A stretch of 64,000 nucleotides of DNA from Plectrocnemia conspersa. Taxonomy: Eukaryota > Arthropoda > Insecta > Trichoptera > Polycentropodidae. The stretch is from assembly GCA_009617715.1 (NCBI GenBank), contig VTFK01000085.1, positions 806,001 through 870,000 on the forward strand. Reading direction: 5' to 3'. The notes under the pieces were generated by a model, which saw nothing but the letters and a program-made list of their open reading frames with translations, had not been told where the DNA came from and made no database searches. Position numbers and translations under genes: made by a program. Shown here in pieces: positions 49,430 to 61,297 of the stretch. Positions within the stretch are counted from its first letter, which is position 1. Each line of letters opens with the position of its first letter.

Positions 49430-51732
49430 TAATGCGAAACAGCTGATAAGGGCAACGGATGAATTTTAAATTTTTATCTGGAAATGAAAGAATTATTAAA
49501 ATACACAAAAATCAATTTCAATGCAAAAGTCGGAAATAAAGAAACTTCAGAAGTACGGATTACAGACGTTTCGGATTAGGTGATCGCAATGAAACAGGAT
49601 AACGGATATTTCAATTATACCAAGAGGAAGATTTAGTCATTTCAAATACTTCATTCGAATTAGCAAAATAAAAGCTATATACATGGACGTCACCGTTAAA
49701 TTGCAAAGCTAATAAAATACAAAATCAAAATGTTTATATATTAATTAATAATACATTTAAAAACAGTATAAAATCATTAAAAACGCTTCCTGGTGTAGAT
49801 GCGACTTCTGGTCAAAACTTGCCAGTATAAAAACGAGGTTTAAAAGTATATAAAAAATGATCAAATAAAGAAAAATAAGATCTGTAATTTCTAAAAGATG
49901 AAAAAATAGAATTTGAATTTAAAAATTATTGAATCCAAATTTTAAACAAATTTGCAATGACCAATAAATAGGGGAATACTTTTTTCATATTTCGAAAAAG
50001 ATAAAAATTTAAAACCTCTTTGGATTATTGAAAAAAAAACGATGTTTAAGTTCGCAGACAGTGAAATTTTAAGGCATAACTGTGAAAAGCCCCCATACAT
50101 TTTTACAAACTGCCAATTCCTACGCGGAGCGGTTTCTTCTTATCTGATGGTAGTTCTTAGATTACAAAAGTAAAGATTTGGCAGTTTAGAGTAAGTGAAA
50201 AAATCGTGAATATTATTTTGCCATTCAAATGCCTTTGATCTTTATTAAAGGCTTCCAAAAAAGCATGTATATTTTTAATCACCTGGCACGGACCAGCGGT
50301 ATGAAAAATGCAGCGGTTGTAAAATATTACTACAAATTTAATTTAAAACAAAAAAGGCTTTACGAAAAATTATTGAATAATTTTCCCGAAATGAAAATGT
50401 TCGATTTTGCACTTTTCCCAAGAAAAACACTAATTAGGACTAAATCGTAAAACATATACACCTATAAGACACAAAAGAAAAAATAATACTTAAAAAATGA
50501 ATGGTCTAGGTATATAAAATCATTTTTAGGGACCATAGAGAAGCCATAACAAGTGAGAACAAACTCGAAACGGTACCACACATTTGAAAGTTTGAAGTAA
50601 AATATGCTACAAAAATTAAAAAAAAACAATAAGTGAATTGAGCCTGATTCTGAACTAGAGTTTTTGAAAAATATGAACAAGGAAAACTTAAACATCTTCA
50701 CGAAATTCCTTAATAAAATAAAAATAACAATTCGATCGTCTGCAGCGACTTCAGTTTAATTTTATAGAATAAAAATTATGCAAAGAAGAATTCACACAAG
50801 ATGCGAAAAAAGTATTAGTTAAAGAGAACTATTAGGCATAATAGGTACAAAAGAAGCACTCTTCTCCATGCAGACGCTACAGCATAGATGTCATGAAGTT
50901 TGTAGCCTGTTTACATTTCTTCAAAGATTTTGAAATAGCATTAAAAAATCACGATCATCTTATAGAGGGCCTAAGTTCTATCAGGCTAGCCAACAGAGAT
51001 GTAAAACTTCTCAAATCTTTATTGGAATAAGAATTTACGGAGATCAAACCAAAAATGTTCCTTTACAGAGAGGCTTCAAGAATCAAGGGTTGAAGAATCA
51101 TCAGACAAAAATGAATAAAAATCATCGAGGGAGACAATTATTAACAATATTTTTATGCTGATAACACGGAAATATTTGCTGTGACCGTTGACGATCTTCA
51201 CAGTTCTCAGGATAGGCTAAATAATGAAAATTAAAAAAAGCACCTTCGAATATACATCAATAAAACAAAATTTATGATTGTAAACAAGCTTCCCGTGGGT
51301 TAACGGTTATAAAATTGAGAGGGTAAAGCATTTAAAATACCTGGTTAGTTGGGTTTATGACGAAATGGAAAGGAAAAAGTCCGCATCGATATTGCTAGAA
51401 GCCAGTTTTCAAAAATTCGTTTATATGCGTATACTAAAAGTTCTATGGACTAAGAGAGTCTCTAATATTCGAATTTTCTTCATTATAGGACGTGATCGAG
51501 AACTTTTTTTAACCATCAAACTGAGGTAGATGGAGTACCTCAAACACATGATTCAAGGTCCGAAATATGAGCTTCTTCATATCTCAATAGGAAAAAAATA
51601 GATCAGAATAAATAGGACGTCATGATTTCGAAACAGACAGCTCAATAAGAGTTTCGTGCAGCAAAGATATTTGAAACTTATAAACAAGGTTAGTCACCAG
51701 GAATCGGACATGACACCAAGAGAAGAAGAAGC
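49430..51732 (+). pseudogene. Non-LTR retrotransposon (LINE) relic: endonuclease, RT, 3' end
   Basis: Broken plus-strand reading shows an APE-type endonuclease (INFNAKVGNKETS for the GDFNAKVG motif; YTWTSP; LKTLPGVDATSGQ for the SDH region). A reverse transcriptase follows (TKEALFSMQTLQHRCHEV; a YADDT-like site read as YADNTEIFAVTVDDLH; INKTKFMIVNK; NGYKIERVKHFKYL). Then comes a C-terminal region (RILKVLWTKRVSNI, RDRELFLTIK, MEYLKHMIQGPKYELL). The element ends at an (AGA)n tail near 51720. Frameshifts and stops throughout show an inactive copy. The same family is present in reverse at 42770-43370. Confidence 0.8.
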
Positions 51733-51894
51733 TTGGTCCGTTAAGGTCTGGAATCATAACCCAGAGGCTACGGGCTCGGATCCCCGCAGCAGACTCAAAC
51801 TGTATTTATAAAAATGCGCTATTATTAAAAACCGATACTTAGAGCTAATACACAAGGTGGTCACTAGCATCTGGAATCGGACATGACACTAAAA
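51732..51894 (+). mobile_element. tRNA-derived SINE sharing its 3' tail with the adjacent LINE
   Basis: The head is tRNA-like: a box A-like tggtccgttaagg, an anticodon-arm-like tctggaatcataacccaga with a CAT at the anticodon position, and a T-arm/box B-like gggctcggatccccgc. A unique middle follows. The last about 45 bp (acacaaggtggtcact, ctggaatcggacatgacact) match the last about 40 bp of the LINE just upstream (aaacaaggttagtcacc, aggaatcggacatgacacc, 51681-51717). It ends in an A/T-rich simple tail. Confidence 0.7.
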
Positions 51895-51899
51895 TATAA

Positions 51900-54800
51900 T
51901 AAAAAAACTCTGTATTAACCCTCAACATTTTCTTAAAATAAAATTATATATTTTTTTATTTTCTAACGTTATAAACATTAAAATTTCCTTATATACTTTA
52001 CAATTTTTTTTCAAAATATGTAAATAATATTTGTGCAAATTTATTTGTAACACAACAGACACTATGTAATTATTACACATAGGGATTATCATATAAGTTT
52101 ATTTTGCTTATCCTGGGATTACAAAATCAAATCGACATTCATCCCAGGATTTAATAAATTATTTAAAATAAAATAAGCTGCAAAGAAAAAGGGATGGTTA
52201 TATGTATAAATAATATTTAAAACCACTTCTAGCATATTATACCTTTTTGATTTATTATTGGTATAAATAAAACTATATTGGTGGCAAAAATACATATTAA
52301 TATTTGTTTTATTTTATTACTTTATTTAGCTAATACTTATGTGTATAATATAATATACAAAATATTGATAAAAACATGTTTGAAATACAATAAATAAAAA
52401 AAAATCGTTAGGTTTGAACCGGGGGTGTATTTCCCCAAATGTAATTTTTACTATCTGTTTTGACCTCAATGATTCGCGTATTATTGATGCAATACTTAAA
52501 TTTTTGTAATTAGATTTGAGTAAACAAAGATCGTCGATGTTGCGGCGACACAATCTAGTATTTAATTTTGTTATAAACAGCCTTGCTGCAGAATATTTTA
52601 AATATTAAAAACAAAAAAGCTAAAAATTTCGCGAGAGAAAATAATAAAGTTTTCTGTGAGAGAAATATAAAAAGCCACCCTTATGCAGCCGACGATTCGC
52701 AATTTTTGAATGGAATCCTGTTTTGAAATTCCATGGTTTTGATGATGATTTTTTGGATTTTTTCAGATCAGTGATATTTAATTTTCCGCTCATTTTCGCT
52801 CATTGTAATTCATAGCAGATATTCAGCGGATACAATTTGGACCCAGATACGTTATCTTGTCGAACTAAAAGAACAAAAAGAGGAAGAAATAAAAAAATAA
52901 AAAGAAAATAAGGAGAGCTCCGAGAGTTTTCCATGTAAATGTTTATTTACTCTCGATGTATTTTTGTTATAGGAGCCGTGTGTGTGTTTACAGCGGCCGA
53001 TGGTGCAGACGGGCGCGGTGATGGAAACAAAATGGCCACTTCAGAATCTATTTCTAATATGAATTTATGAAATGTGTAAACGAAGCGTTGAAGGTGAATG
53101 GGGAAGAGGCCACCCACACGTTTCGTTTGATAGACGGATTTTTCGACGGAAGAAGAACGGACGCGGGCCCGAAGCGTTGACTTTGGGCCAACTCTCTGCG
53201 AGAGCTCCCAGTCGCTTGAACCGTGACCAAATAATAAAAATTATTTGAAAATGTTCAAAGAAAACTTTCACCTTTTTCGCCAAAAGAAAGCTCTGAAATA
53301 TGGGCGTTGAAAGACCGATGAGGAGAGGATTATGTCTTCCACTAGTAGAATCTGTCAACTAGACAATTCAGCTGCTTAATCCAGACAACATAAATATAAT
53401 TAGGGTTGCAGACTTATTAACTGATTTTTGGTTGTAGTTGAAGCTGATTACAGATTTTATTAGCATGTAAAAATATATCCAAGCCTTCAATATGTAGTGA
53501 TGTACTCGAAAGAACTACATACTTTGTGAAATCATTTGCAAAATACCTTTACAAAAAATCAGCCCCTTACCCCCCGATACTTATTAACTAGTAATATTGA
53601 AAACAGAAAATATATATATTTGATAAACATTACAAAATACTTTTTGTTTGCGGTACTTCAAACAATATTTGGGAACGCGCGGTTTGGTAATTAGGTGGCA
53701 CACAAAAATCTCCGGACTATGAATATTCACTACAAGCAATTTTAAGAAGTGCTTTCTCAAGTACACTCGTCGACGCGACTCAAGTGAATCATATCCCAGC
53801 ATACCTTACAGAAATTTTGTGGGACATAAAACTGAATAATATTTATGTATATTCCCTCATGGTAGTTAAGCCAACATTGCATTTTTTATCGAATGGTTTT
53901 TTTATGGTAAACTAAATTCAATGATTGTCTATTTTAAGATCATTTAAAGAATTACGAATAACTTTATAAATATCATTAACAAACAGAAGCAACATTGATG
54001 GAACGAGATTAGAACAATATATTAAAACGACTTGTGTTGTCCATATTGAACAAAATAATACTGTATATACAAATACAAAATGGACCATATAAAAAATAAT
54101 AAAATAAAATAGAGGGCTATTCCTCCGCGCAACTTTTCGCATCTCTAAAGTGGGTGTGATCAAGCGATGGTTAAGAAATATAATATAAATAGAAATCGTG
54201 TTTTTATCAGAAAGTAAATAACAAACGGGATTTTTTTGCAAATATTCTGATTGCGTGTTATCTGAAGGTCGAATGAATTCTAGGGGATAAGGCCAAAATA
54301 CTACAAAATTGCAAACCACACGTCAAATCGCTACCAAATAAAAATTATCAGTGATTCCCATAAATAAAAAAATAATTTAAAAATCAAAGTGTAAAAGCTA
54401 AACTCGCATTTTTCTCGTCGGGTTAAATATATACAAATAATACACTAACCAACGAAAGTTTACAAGTGTTATCGTTTTACAATCATAATCATATCTGATA
54501 TGCGATGTTACAAATATTTTTTTTAGATATCTAGCTTCTCGAATATAATGTTATTATTTACATATTTATTAAAGTAATCCTTATAAAATTTTAAATAATC
54601 TAGTATTTTTCAATATTATTTTTAATCTACCCTTAAACAGGTTCTGAAAATAAATGAAAGCATTTCATATTTATGGAGCATGTATCTAAATATATTACAG
54701 TAATTTTGTTATCTTTCATTATATTATAGCAAAATGTGTCATGTCACATAGGCTCGGCCGAGTGACGAGTGCTTTCTTCCGTCATTCGTGTTACGTAGGT

Positions 54801-55145
54801 CATCATCATCCGCTACGGTGACCAACCGGTCTTTTACCAGCGTCTGGTGACCTCGTCAAGGCAATCAAGATACCTCGTGACTTGCCCCCAACCGATCATC
54901 CCTTAAACGGCATCCTTTATATTATAAAGAATATAGCTTGAACGACCTTGCCAGTAAAAGAGATTTCGATACAGCGCAACTCTAAATAATAACCAACTGG
55001 TGACATTGACACAGATTTTTTAATCGGACGCGAGTGTAGATGATGAGATATTTATTAATTTCTTTAACGATTGGGGACAAGATAACAACGCCTAAAGTAA
55101 TAAAATGACTAACTTTCATTTCCGATTTCGCCCGCGTTTTGTGTA
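51900..55145. other. AT-rich DNA around the 52960 island
   Basis: A 133-codon minus-strand frame at 53918-54319 is hydrophobic and low in complexity and shows no known domain. A mixed patch at 54740-54910 lacks a frame. Confidence 0.3.
52960..53350. promoter_or_regulatory. GC-rich island
   Basis: Mixed-composition DNA with ggagccgtgtgtgtgtttac, acaaaatggccac (52 bp before the end of that block) and acgcgggcccgaagcg. A 97-codon minus-strand frame covers it (53065-53358), without recognisable domain, start context or splice support. Confidence 0.25.
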
Positions 55146-55151
55146 CAGTTA

Positions 55152-55320
55152 CAGTGGAACCTCAGTTTACGAGCATAATTCGTTCCAGCAAATTCTTTTC
55201 CAAAAGGTGTGTTTTCACTGCATGACCGAAGACCTAGTTGATCCACTCAACGACCCAAGCCTTGCTCTTGGATTTGAATTTCTTAAAAGCTCGTGGATTC
55301 CTGGAATGATACACGAGTAA
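55152..55320. mobile_element. Tigger/pogo terminal fragment
   Basis: After a TA the sequence reads CAGTGGAACCTCAGTTTACG, then agcataattcgttccag, the standard Tigger end. About 170 bp follow without a matching right terminus. The open frame across it (starting at 55105) is a by-product. It is a one-ended remnant of the same superfamily as the elements at 4228, 7599 and 33660. Confidence 0.6.
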
Positions 55321-55749
55321 GGGTTTAACTTTGAAATTACATATTGCATAGCACACAACATCAGGGTGAGATAAAATTGAAAACGAAAGAAGCATTCGTA
55401 TACTAAGTCAATTCATATTAAACGCTACGAAGTCGTTTGAAGCGATAAAGCAGTTGCCTTATTGCGTTAAGACTATTAAGGGCGAACTCAATGAAAGCAC
55501 GTGTTTAGATAATCGGTTTTAAAATTATTCAAGCAATTTAAAATATTAAGAGCAAATTAACATTAGTTAGCTTAAATAAATAGTATAAGTAAATAAGATA
55601 ATAAGGAAAAAATTGCATTTGATCTTAAATAGCTATTCATACTGTAATATATCAATTAATTGAGAACTGAATTGCTTGGAAGTATTAAATGTGCTATCCA
55701 TACATTGAGTTTCAATTAAAAGAAAAGTAATTTAACTGTTTTTTTGCCA

Positions 55750-56010
55750 TGTATCCCGAGTATCCGAGCGGATATTGGCTTATTGGACAGGAGACAAGAG
55801 TCGTCCGATTCCAGACCGCGTGGTGACGGGAATAACAGGATTCTCGGAAGCGATCGGCTGTCATCAGATTTATAATATCTCCCTGTGTCTTGTCTCGATG
55901 GCTATCGGAGCCGGCGGCCCACGCCCGTTTCGCAAATGCCAAATTGTGAATTTTAATACGTCCCAGCCGACCAGCGTCCCAGCTTCTTGCGTTGAATGAA
56001 TGTTGTATTA
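55750..56010. promoter_or_regulatory. GC-rich island
   Basis: It has repeated cgatcgg, ccggcggcccacgcccg and gacgggaataacaggattc blocks. Frames of 74 codons (plus) and 100 codons (minus) overlap each other, so neither is supported. Candidate regulatory sequence. Confidence 0.25.
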
Positions 56011-56309
56011 GCATATTTCATTCACTGATTCTGTCGTGGGCATGTAACACACTTCCATTTTTTTCATAAATAGCTAGAGCCGCGCCTGTCTTGGGGGTTA
56101 TGTAACTGTGCGTGTTTTTGCTTGATTATTAGCGATACCAGTTTTTCTGCAATTAAAAAAATCTTCTTCCACACCGTTCCCTCATGATCGAGGGATAATT
56201 TTTCAACACATCGCCTCAATGTATATATGTTTATTATGTTCATAGCCATAATTTACGACATTTTCGCATCGATTTACAAGCCTTACTTTATCTCTTTGAA
56301 TGATACTTG

Positions 56310-56560
56310 TGCGCGCGATGTGTACAACCGATGTTGTATGACCAGATGTTGTTGCTGTTAGCAAATTTGTGACCGGTGAAATTTCCGAGCGGAGGCAGAC
56401 GGGTCGGCCTACGCCCCCGCCGCCTCCGCCCACCTGAGCCCGCTCACCTACCAGCAGATCTCATTAAGTATCGTACGAATTTATCGCGTCGGATAAATCA
56501 TTACACCATTGTCAATGCACAATGAGCGACGATCGGCACGCTAATCGATTTGGCAACTTG
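56310..56560. promoter_or_regulatory. GC-rich island with E-boxes and homeodomain sites
   Basis: It holds CAGATG (56343-56348) and CACCTG (56431-56436) E-boxes around a gcccccgccgcctccgccc run, then cgataaatcattac-like and gctaatcgatttgg motifs. This mixture is typical of bHLH and Hox/Pbx-type enhancers, but that is inference. The Gly-rich minus-strand frame reading MGGGGGGVG is a product of the ccgccgcc run. Confidence 0.3.
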
Positions 56561-56564
56561 AGAA

Positions 56565-57635
56565 CATTGAGACTTTTGATGACAACAATTCATATTGAAA
56601 CGCTTCATTTTTCTCAATAATAATTATTGAACGTGATGGGCTAATACTGATATTTTATTATCGAAATAGAGTTAAAATAATTTTAGTCACAGCTGGTTCT
56701 TAAATACTTGAACAATAATAATATCGTTAGTTGGATTTTTCTCGAGACTCACCAAACATTTGCTTAAGGACTATGTTCGGTTTCAGCGGTATATTGTGGA
56801 AACTACGATGTTTGAAAGTTTACAAGTTTAAATCTAGAATAAAACGGATAAATGGAAAAGTGCAATTCTAACTCGGAACACCGCTCTATTGTCCTATAAA
56901 TTTGAAGTAGTGTGTGTATGGTCACGGGCAGCCAGCCCTTGCTCAGTAGTTTCTTTTCTCGAATTTTCGCTCGAGGCTGGGCCCAGCCTCCTACCTGGGC
57001 TGTCGCCAGTAATAACCGCAATTGGGTTGAACTATTAATGGTCTCCGGCATAACTAATCAATTTAAAAATACAGATGAGATGTAAGAGATGGGGGAGTGA
57101 AAAGGTAGCGATCAATAGTGCACAAAAAAGACACGCCTGAAACAAAATTAGCATCTCATCTACTCAAATCGCCAGAAAAACTAGTGCTGAAAACAAAAAA
57201 GTAGCGTCCTCTTATTTTCTTCATTAGATAAAATCATATCATCAACTCTAAAATAACAATTAAAGCAAAGCAAAATGCCATTCACTAAGAGGGGCGAATA
57301 TTTTACCACCTCCCATAAGCCTCGTTCACACGTTCTAAGATTAAACGCACGTTTGATATTTAAGAGTGGGCACTCTTACAGCATTTTCTCCAAATCCTGT
57401 CGGTCGTGTCCACAGGGACCACCTGATCCCATAAACAAAATATGACTAGATACGTTCGAAATGATCCGTGGCCAGCCAAGAACTGGGTGAACCAGAAATT
57501 GTAGTTAAACTATTTCAATTCTGCCCTAGCGACCTTCAGAGTAGTGTTTGGATTAACATCTGGAGAGTGCGTTAGGAACATAACAACAAAATAAAACACC
57601 TTAAGTTTCAATGGAAGATTTCTTTCCGATTAAGG
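56565..57635. other. Mixed DNA, no gene supported
   Basis: 56930-57050 is GC-richer with a minus-strand frame (56803-57051) reading LLLATAQVGGWAQPRAKI. It has no family match. Confidence 0.25.
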
Positions 57636-57639
57636 TGTT

Positions 57640-58245
57640 TATACGCACTTGTATGTTGTATGAATTTTAACCACAGCAACAAACATATTTGTGCCGTCTA
57701 GAGTTAAGTTTAACTGGTTTGTCAATTTAAAAAATGGTTCAAAAGATTTAAATCTGGAATTTTTGTTTGGAAGACAAGCCTAGAAGTAGAACATTAAAAA
57801 TCATCGATGATGACTGCATAGCTGCAGAAATTGAAGCTAAACAGAGATATTGATTCAGGAGTTAACAGATAAGACAGGATGTATTCATGGTCTAGCATTC
57901 AAAGAAGTTTAAAACATATTGGGAAGGCGTGGAAACAATGCGTGCGGGTTCTACACGCACTAAGCGACGAGAACAAGGCGACGCGCCTGCCTGATATTGC
58001 GAGAATCACGCGGGAAAAAATGAATGCTTTCGGATCGAATACTGTTCTTCACTCTCCATATTATACAGCACCATCAAATAACCGTTTATTTAAACTTCTA
58101 CAACATAATTTAGATGGTAAAAAAATAATAGTGCTAGTGAAGTTAAATTTTTTTTTGAATATTTCAACTCACAGCCAGTCAGTATTAAAAACTTTGCTGA
58201 TCAATGAAAGAAGGTTGTATCTGTCGATGGAGATTATTTTGTAAA
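57640..58245 (+). pseudogene. mariner transposase relic with internal deletion
   Basis: Pieces of a mariner transposase occur in order: TCMLYEF and NKHICAV (first helix-turn-helix), KWFKRFKSGIF (conserved linker of the DNA-binding domain), SIQRSLKHIGKAWKQ (second helix-turn-helix), RVLHALSDENKATR (WVPHEL-like motif), then FGSNTVLHSPYYTAPSNNRL and LFKLLQHNLDGKK. The central catalytic core is missing between REKMN and AFGSN, so the DD34D triad is not complete. Stops and a frame change occur in the N-terminal half. The 121-codon open frame at 57879-58244 is the longest surviving piece. Confidence 0.75.
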
Positions 58246-59269
58246 ATAAATTTGTTATTGGAAAAATACTTTTTATTAAAAAAACGCCCTTTCTACTGGG
58301 TACCGCTGATATTTAAAAATAGTTTTGTTGAAAAAAATGTCCTAGTTTTGAGTTTGGTAAAAATGGTTACCTTAGTATAATGCCAAAATTTAAATAATGT
58401 TATATTTAACATCAGGCCATTAAATAGCGCTGTGCATAAAAAGTAATGATTTGCTACCCTTCTTAGAATAATTGTCACTGAAGATAAAGCCCAGATTCAC
58501 TATCAATGAATGTCACCGTTATCAGTTTGACATATTCAGATATCCTAAAGAAAGAAATTTGACCTGCAATAGAGTAAGAGCGACTTTTAAATACATTTCT
58601 GTTGCAACGTGACATTTCTTAGCTCTATATTGTCTATTCAATGGCAGCAACAATTCAAGATTTGAGTGTTTTGAACGTCCACTGTACCATTCTCAGTGAA
58701 TTCTACATTTTTAGACCGCTTAAAGTACCAAATGGAAGAAAGAGGTTCAGGTCTAACGAAAAGGTGCAGCAAGTAGTACCTTCATGCAAAAGTATGCCCA
58801 CTGTATCAACTATTCTAGCATCGCTTATTAAGTTTCTTATGAAAAATTTGGACTTAATTTGTATTTACAACGAAAATGATATTCTAAGAAATTTTCGATT
58901 CTGAATGTCAATTTTCGCCTTCATATTGCATTAAATTCACGAACTGTACTAAAAAGCAAGAAGCAATGAAGTGTATAATACTCAACATGATCAATGAATC
59001 AGTCTCCTCAGTCCTCGCCAGGCACCATTAAGAAAAAAGCATTCGCACTGGAGTCGGTGAGATGAAAAAATACAAAGTAACAAGAAAATATGATCGAGCA
59101 ACTTGAAATTTGTATTTATTTAGGAATCTGATAGTGATCAAGATTTTGTATCGTGTGTTCTGAGAGCTTATCCAATGAAGCCATGAAATCTTCAAAATTT
59201 GAATTGGTTTAGTCAAAAAATACTGGAGTATTTTCAAAGAATGAGTGAAAAGATGCATAAATTACTATT

Positions 59270-60480
59270 TGCTTTAACAAAAATGATTATTGAAGATAAG
59301 TTCTTATTAAAGGCTTCTTATCGGATAGCATTTCAGATAGTGAAAAGTAGAAAGCCGTATACAATTGGATAATAATTAATTAAGCCTCGCATGTTACATG
59401 CCTGTAAAGAGCTTTTGAGAAAACAGACTTCGGCAATTGAAAGCAATTTCTATGTCAAGCGCAGAATTGAAGGCATGGCTAATATTAAAAAATAGTAAAA
59501 CACTTGCCGTTTTGTTCAATTCAATTAACAGACGTTAATAAAAAGGCACTTCTACACCAAGCATTTGTCTACATACTGCATAATATAACATGAGCAACTT
59601 GCGGTTAAAAGAATGTCCCCAGAACTACACCAAGTATTATCAGATGTTATTAAGATGATAAATGAAACTCGTTACAAACATCAAGTGCTCAATTCTCGAT
59701 TGTTTGAGACACTTTGTGAATAAATATGTTCCAAATTTACTCACTTTCATCTTCATGCTGAGGTGAGATGGCTGTCGAAGGGCGAAATACTAACCCGACT
59801 GTGCGCCCTAAGCGAAAAAGTCAAATTATTTTTTCAACAACAATAAATTCAGAAATTTTATCTGACGATGATTGGGTAGCCAAACTTGCAGTTAAATGAA
59901 CAAAATATATATTTGCAAGGACAATTTTAGAACTAGTTCACATTATGAGGTTAAATGGATGCTTTTTAAAAAAAATATTTTTGTGTAAAGCATGGTTGGT
60001 TGAAAAAGATCTGGAAATATTTCAAAATTTTGTTGACTATTTAAAAGAAAAGGATGTCAACCGGCATGCGATAAGTATGTTCACAGCACTTAAAATCACT
60101 CACATGGTCTTTTGATCGTTATTATCCATAGAAAGAAGACCCCAGGCTATAGATAACAATTTAAATATGAATGTAAAGGAAAGCCTCATTGATCTATCGC
60201 ACGACAACAATCTTAAATCTAGTTATCCATATCAAAAACTCATTTTTGGTCTTTCATAAAAAATAAACACCCTTGCAAAAGAGCAATGACAATTTTGATA
60301 TAATTTTCGACAAAATATCATATTTGCATGAGTGAAAAATCATTTCATCCATCACAATAATTAAAACTAGGTACCAGTCTAGGCTTGAAATAAAATCAGC
60401 TTGCAGTAACATCATTGGAGCCAAAAATCCATGAACTTAATTCGGACAGGCAGGAACAAATATCACACAAAAATATGTAT
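59270..60480 (+). pseudogene. ZBED5/SCAND3-like hAT transposase relic
   Basis: Fragments in the right order but in shifting frames match this hAT branch: LLKASYRIAFQIVKSRKPYT, then AIESNFYVKRRIEGMAN, then MSPELHQVLSDVIKMINETR, then LHAEVRWLSKGEILTRLCAL, and near the end TRYQSRLEIKSA. Many stops and frameshifts are present, so it is long dead. The region just upstream (58500-59260) has an 87-codon open frame (58641) that I could not identify and may or may not belong to it. Confidence 0.75.
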
Positions 60481-60484
60481 AGAC

Positions 60485-61295
60485 TTAATTTATTTTGTAA
60501 TAAATAAACTAACTTAAATAACTTGGTTACGAATAATGATTTTGTTTCGATTGAATAAAAATTTACGATTTTGTTTCAATTAAATAAGCATTTATAATTT
60601 TAAATATATTAAATAGTTGCATTGCATTTCAATAAAATAGGAATTCTCCAATCATTATTTTATAAATCTATTTATCCTTTAAAATAATAATGTTGGTGGT
60701 CCATTTATTAAAACTGGAGAATCAGAGAATTGTTTGTTTAGAATCTAGATTCTAGACAAACTATGTTAAAGCCTTATGGTCTAGATTCTCGAAGATTGTC
60801 ACAAACAATTAATACGTAAAATTATTATATATCCAAACACTGTTTCAATTAATATGTCAACATCAGAATATTAAAAATTATTCCACTAGTACTAAAAGAA
60901 ATACAATCAGTAAAATGAAAAGTTTTGTAAAATATTTATAATATTCAGTATTTGCTAACAATTATGTTCACAAAGTTGAAAGTTATCTTCTATTCTTGTA
61001 GCTTTGTTCTTAAGCTTCTATCTTTTTTATTCTGCACTAAAAATTTCATACAAAAATATAATTAAAATACTATTATTAATATTTCAGTTTACAAAAAACA
61101 TTCTACAAAATAGAAAAAATATCACATTATTTAATAGGAACATTACAAGATCTAAAATTAAACAAAATTATATTGTTATCATAATTATTGTCTAAATTTC
61201 CGTATATATTTAATATTTAAATGATAAATTTGAGTAAATACGTAGTTATAGATTAAAAGGTTATTTATCATCATTCTCATTACTAAATAAAAGTT
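60485..61295. other. AT-rich DNA downstream of IDS
   Basis: Contains the 3' untranslated region of IDS next to the stop codon, and an imperfect inverted repeat at 60729. No other gene. Confidence 0.4.
60729..60810. repeat. Imperfect inverted repeat
   Basis: aattgtttgtttagaatctaga at the left and tctagattctcg..acaaacaatt at the right form interrupted complementary arms. No target duplication was recognised. It could be a tiny decayed MITE. Confidence 0.4.
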
Positions 61296-61297
61296 AG

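Noticed and set aside
51732..51800. A tRNA-Met-like gene (CAT at the anticodon position)
   Set aside because: The acceptor stem does not close, and the downstream sequence shares the LINE tail, so it is a SINE.
53918..54319. 133-codon open frame on the minus strand
   Set aside because: Composition is Phe/Ile/Tyr-rich, like translated AT-rich DNA, with no domain or splice signals.
56203..56433. Gly-rich N-terminus (MGGGGGGVG) as a transcription-factor exon
   Set aside because: The Gly run is a translation of a ccgccgcc tract, and the rest of the frame resembles no protein; an enhancer explanation fits better.
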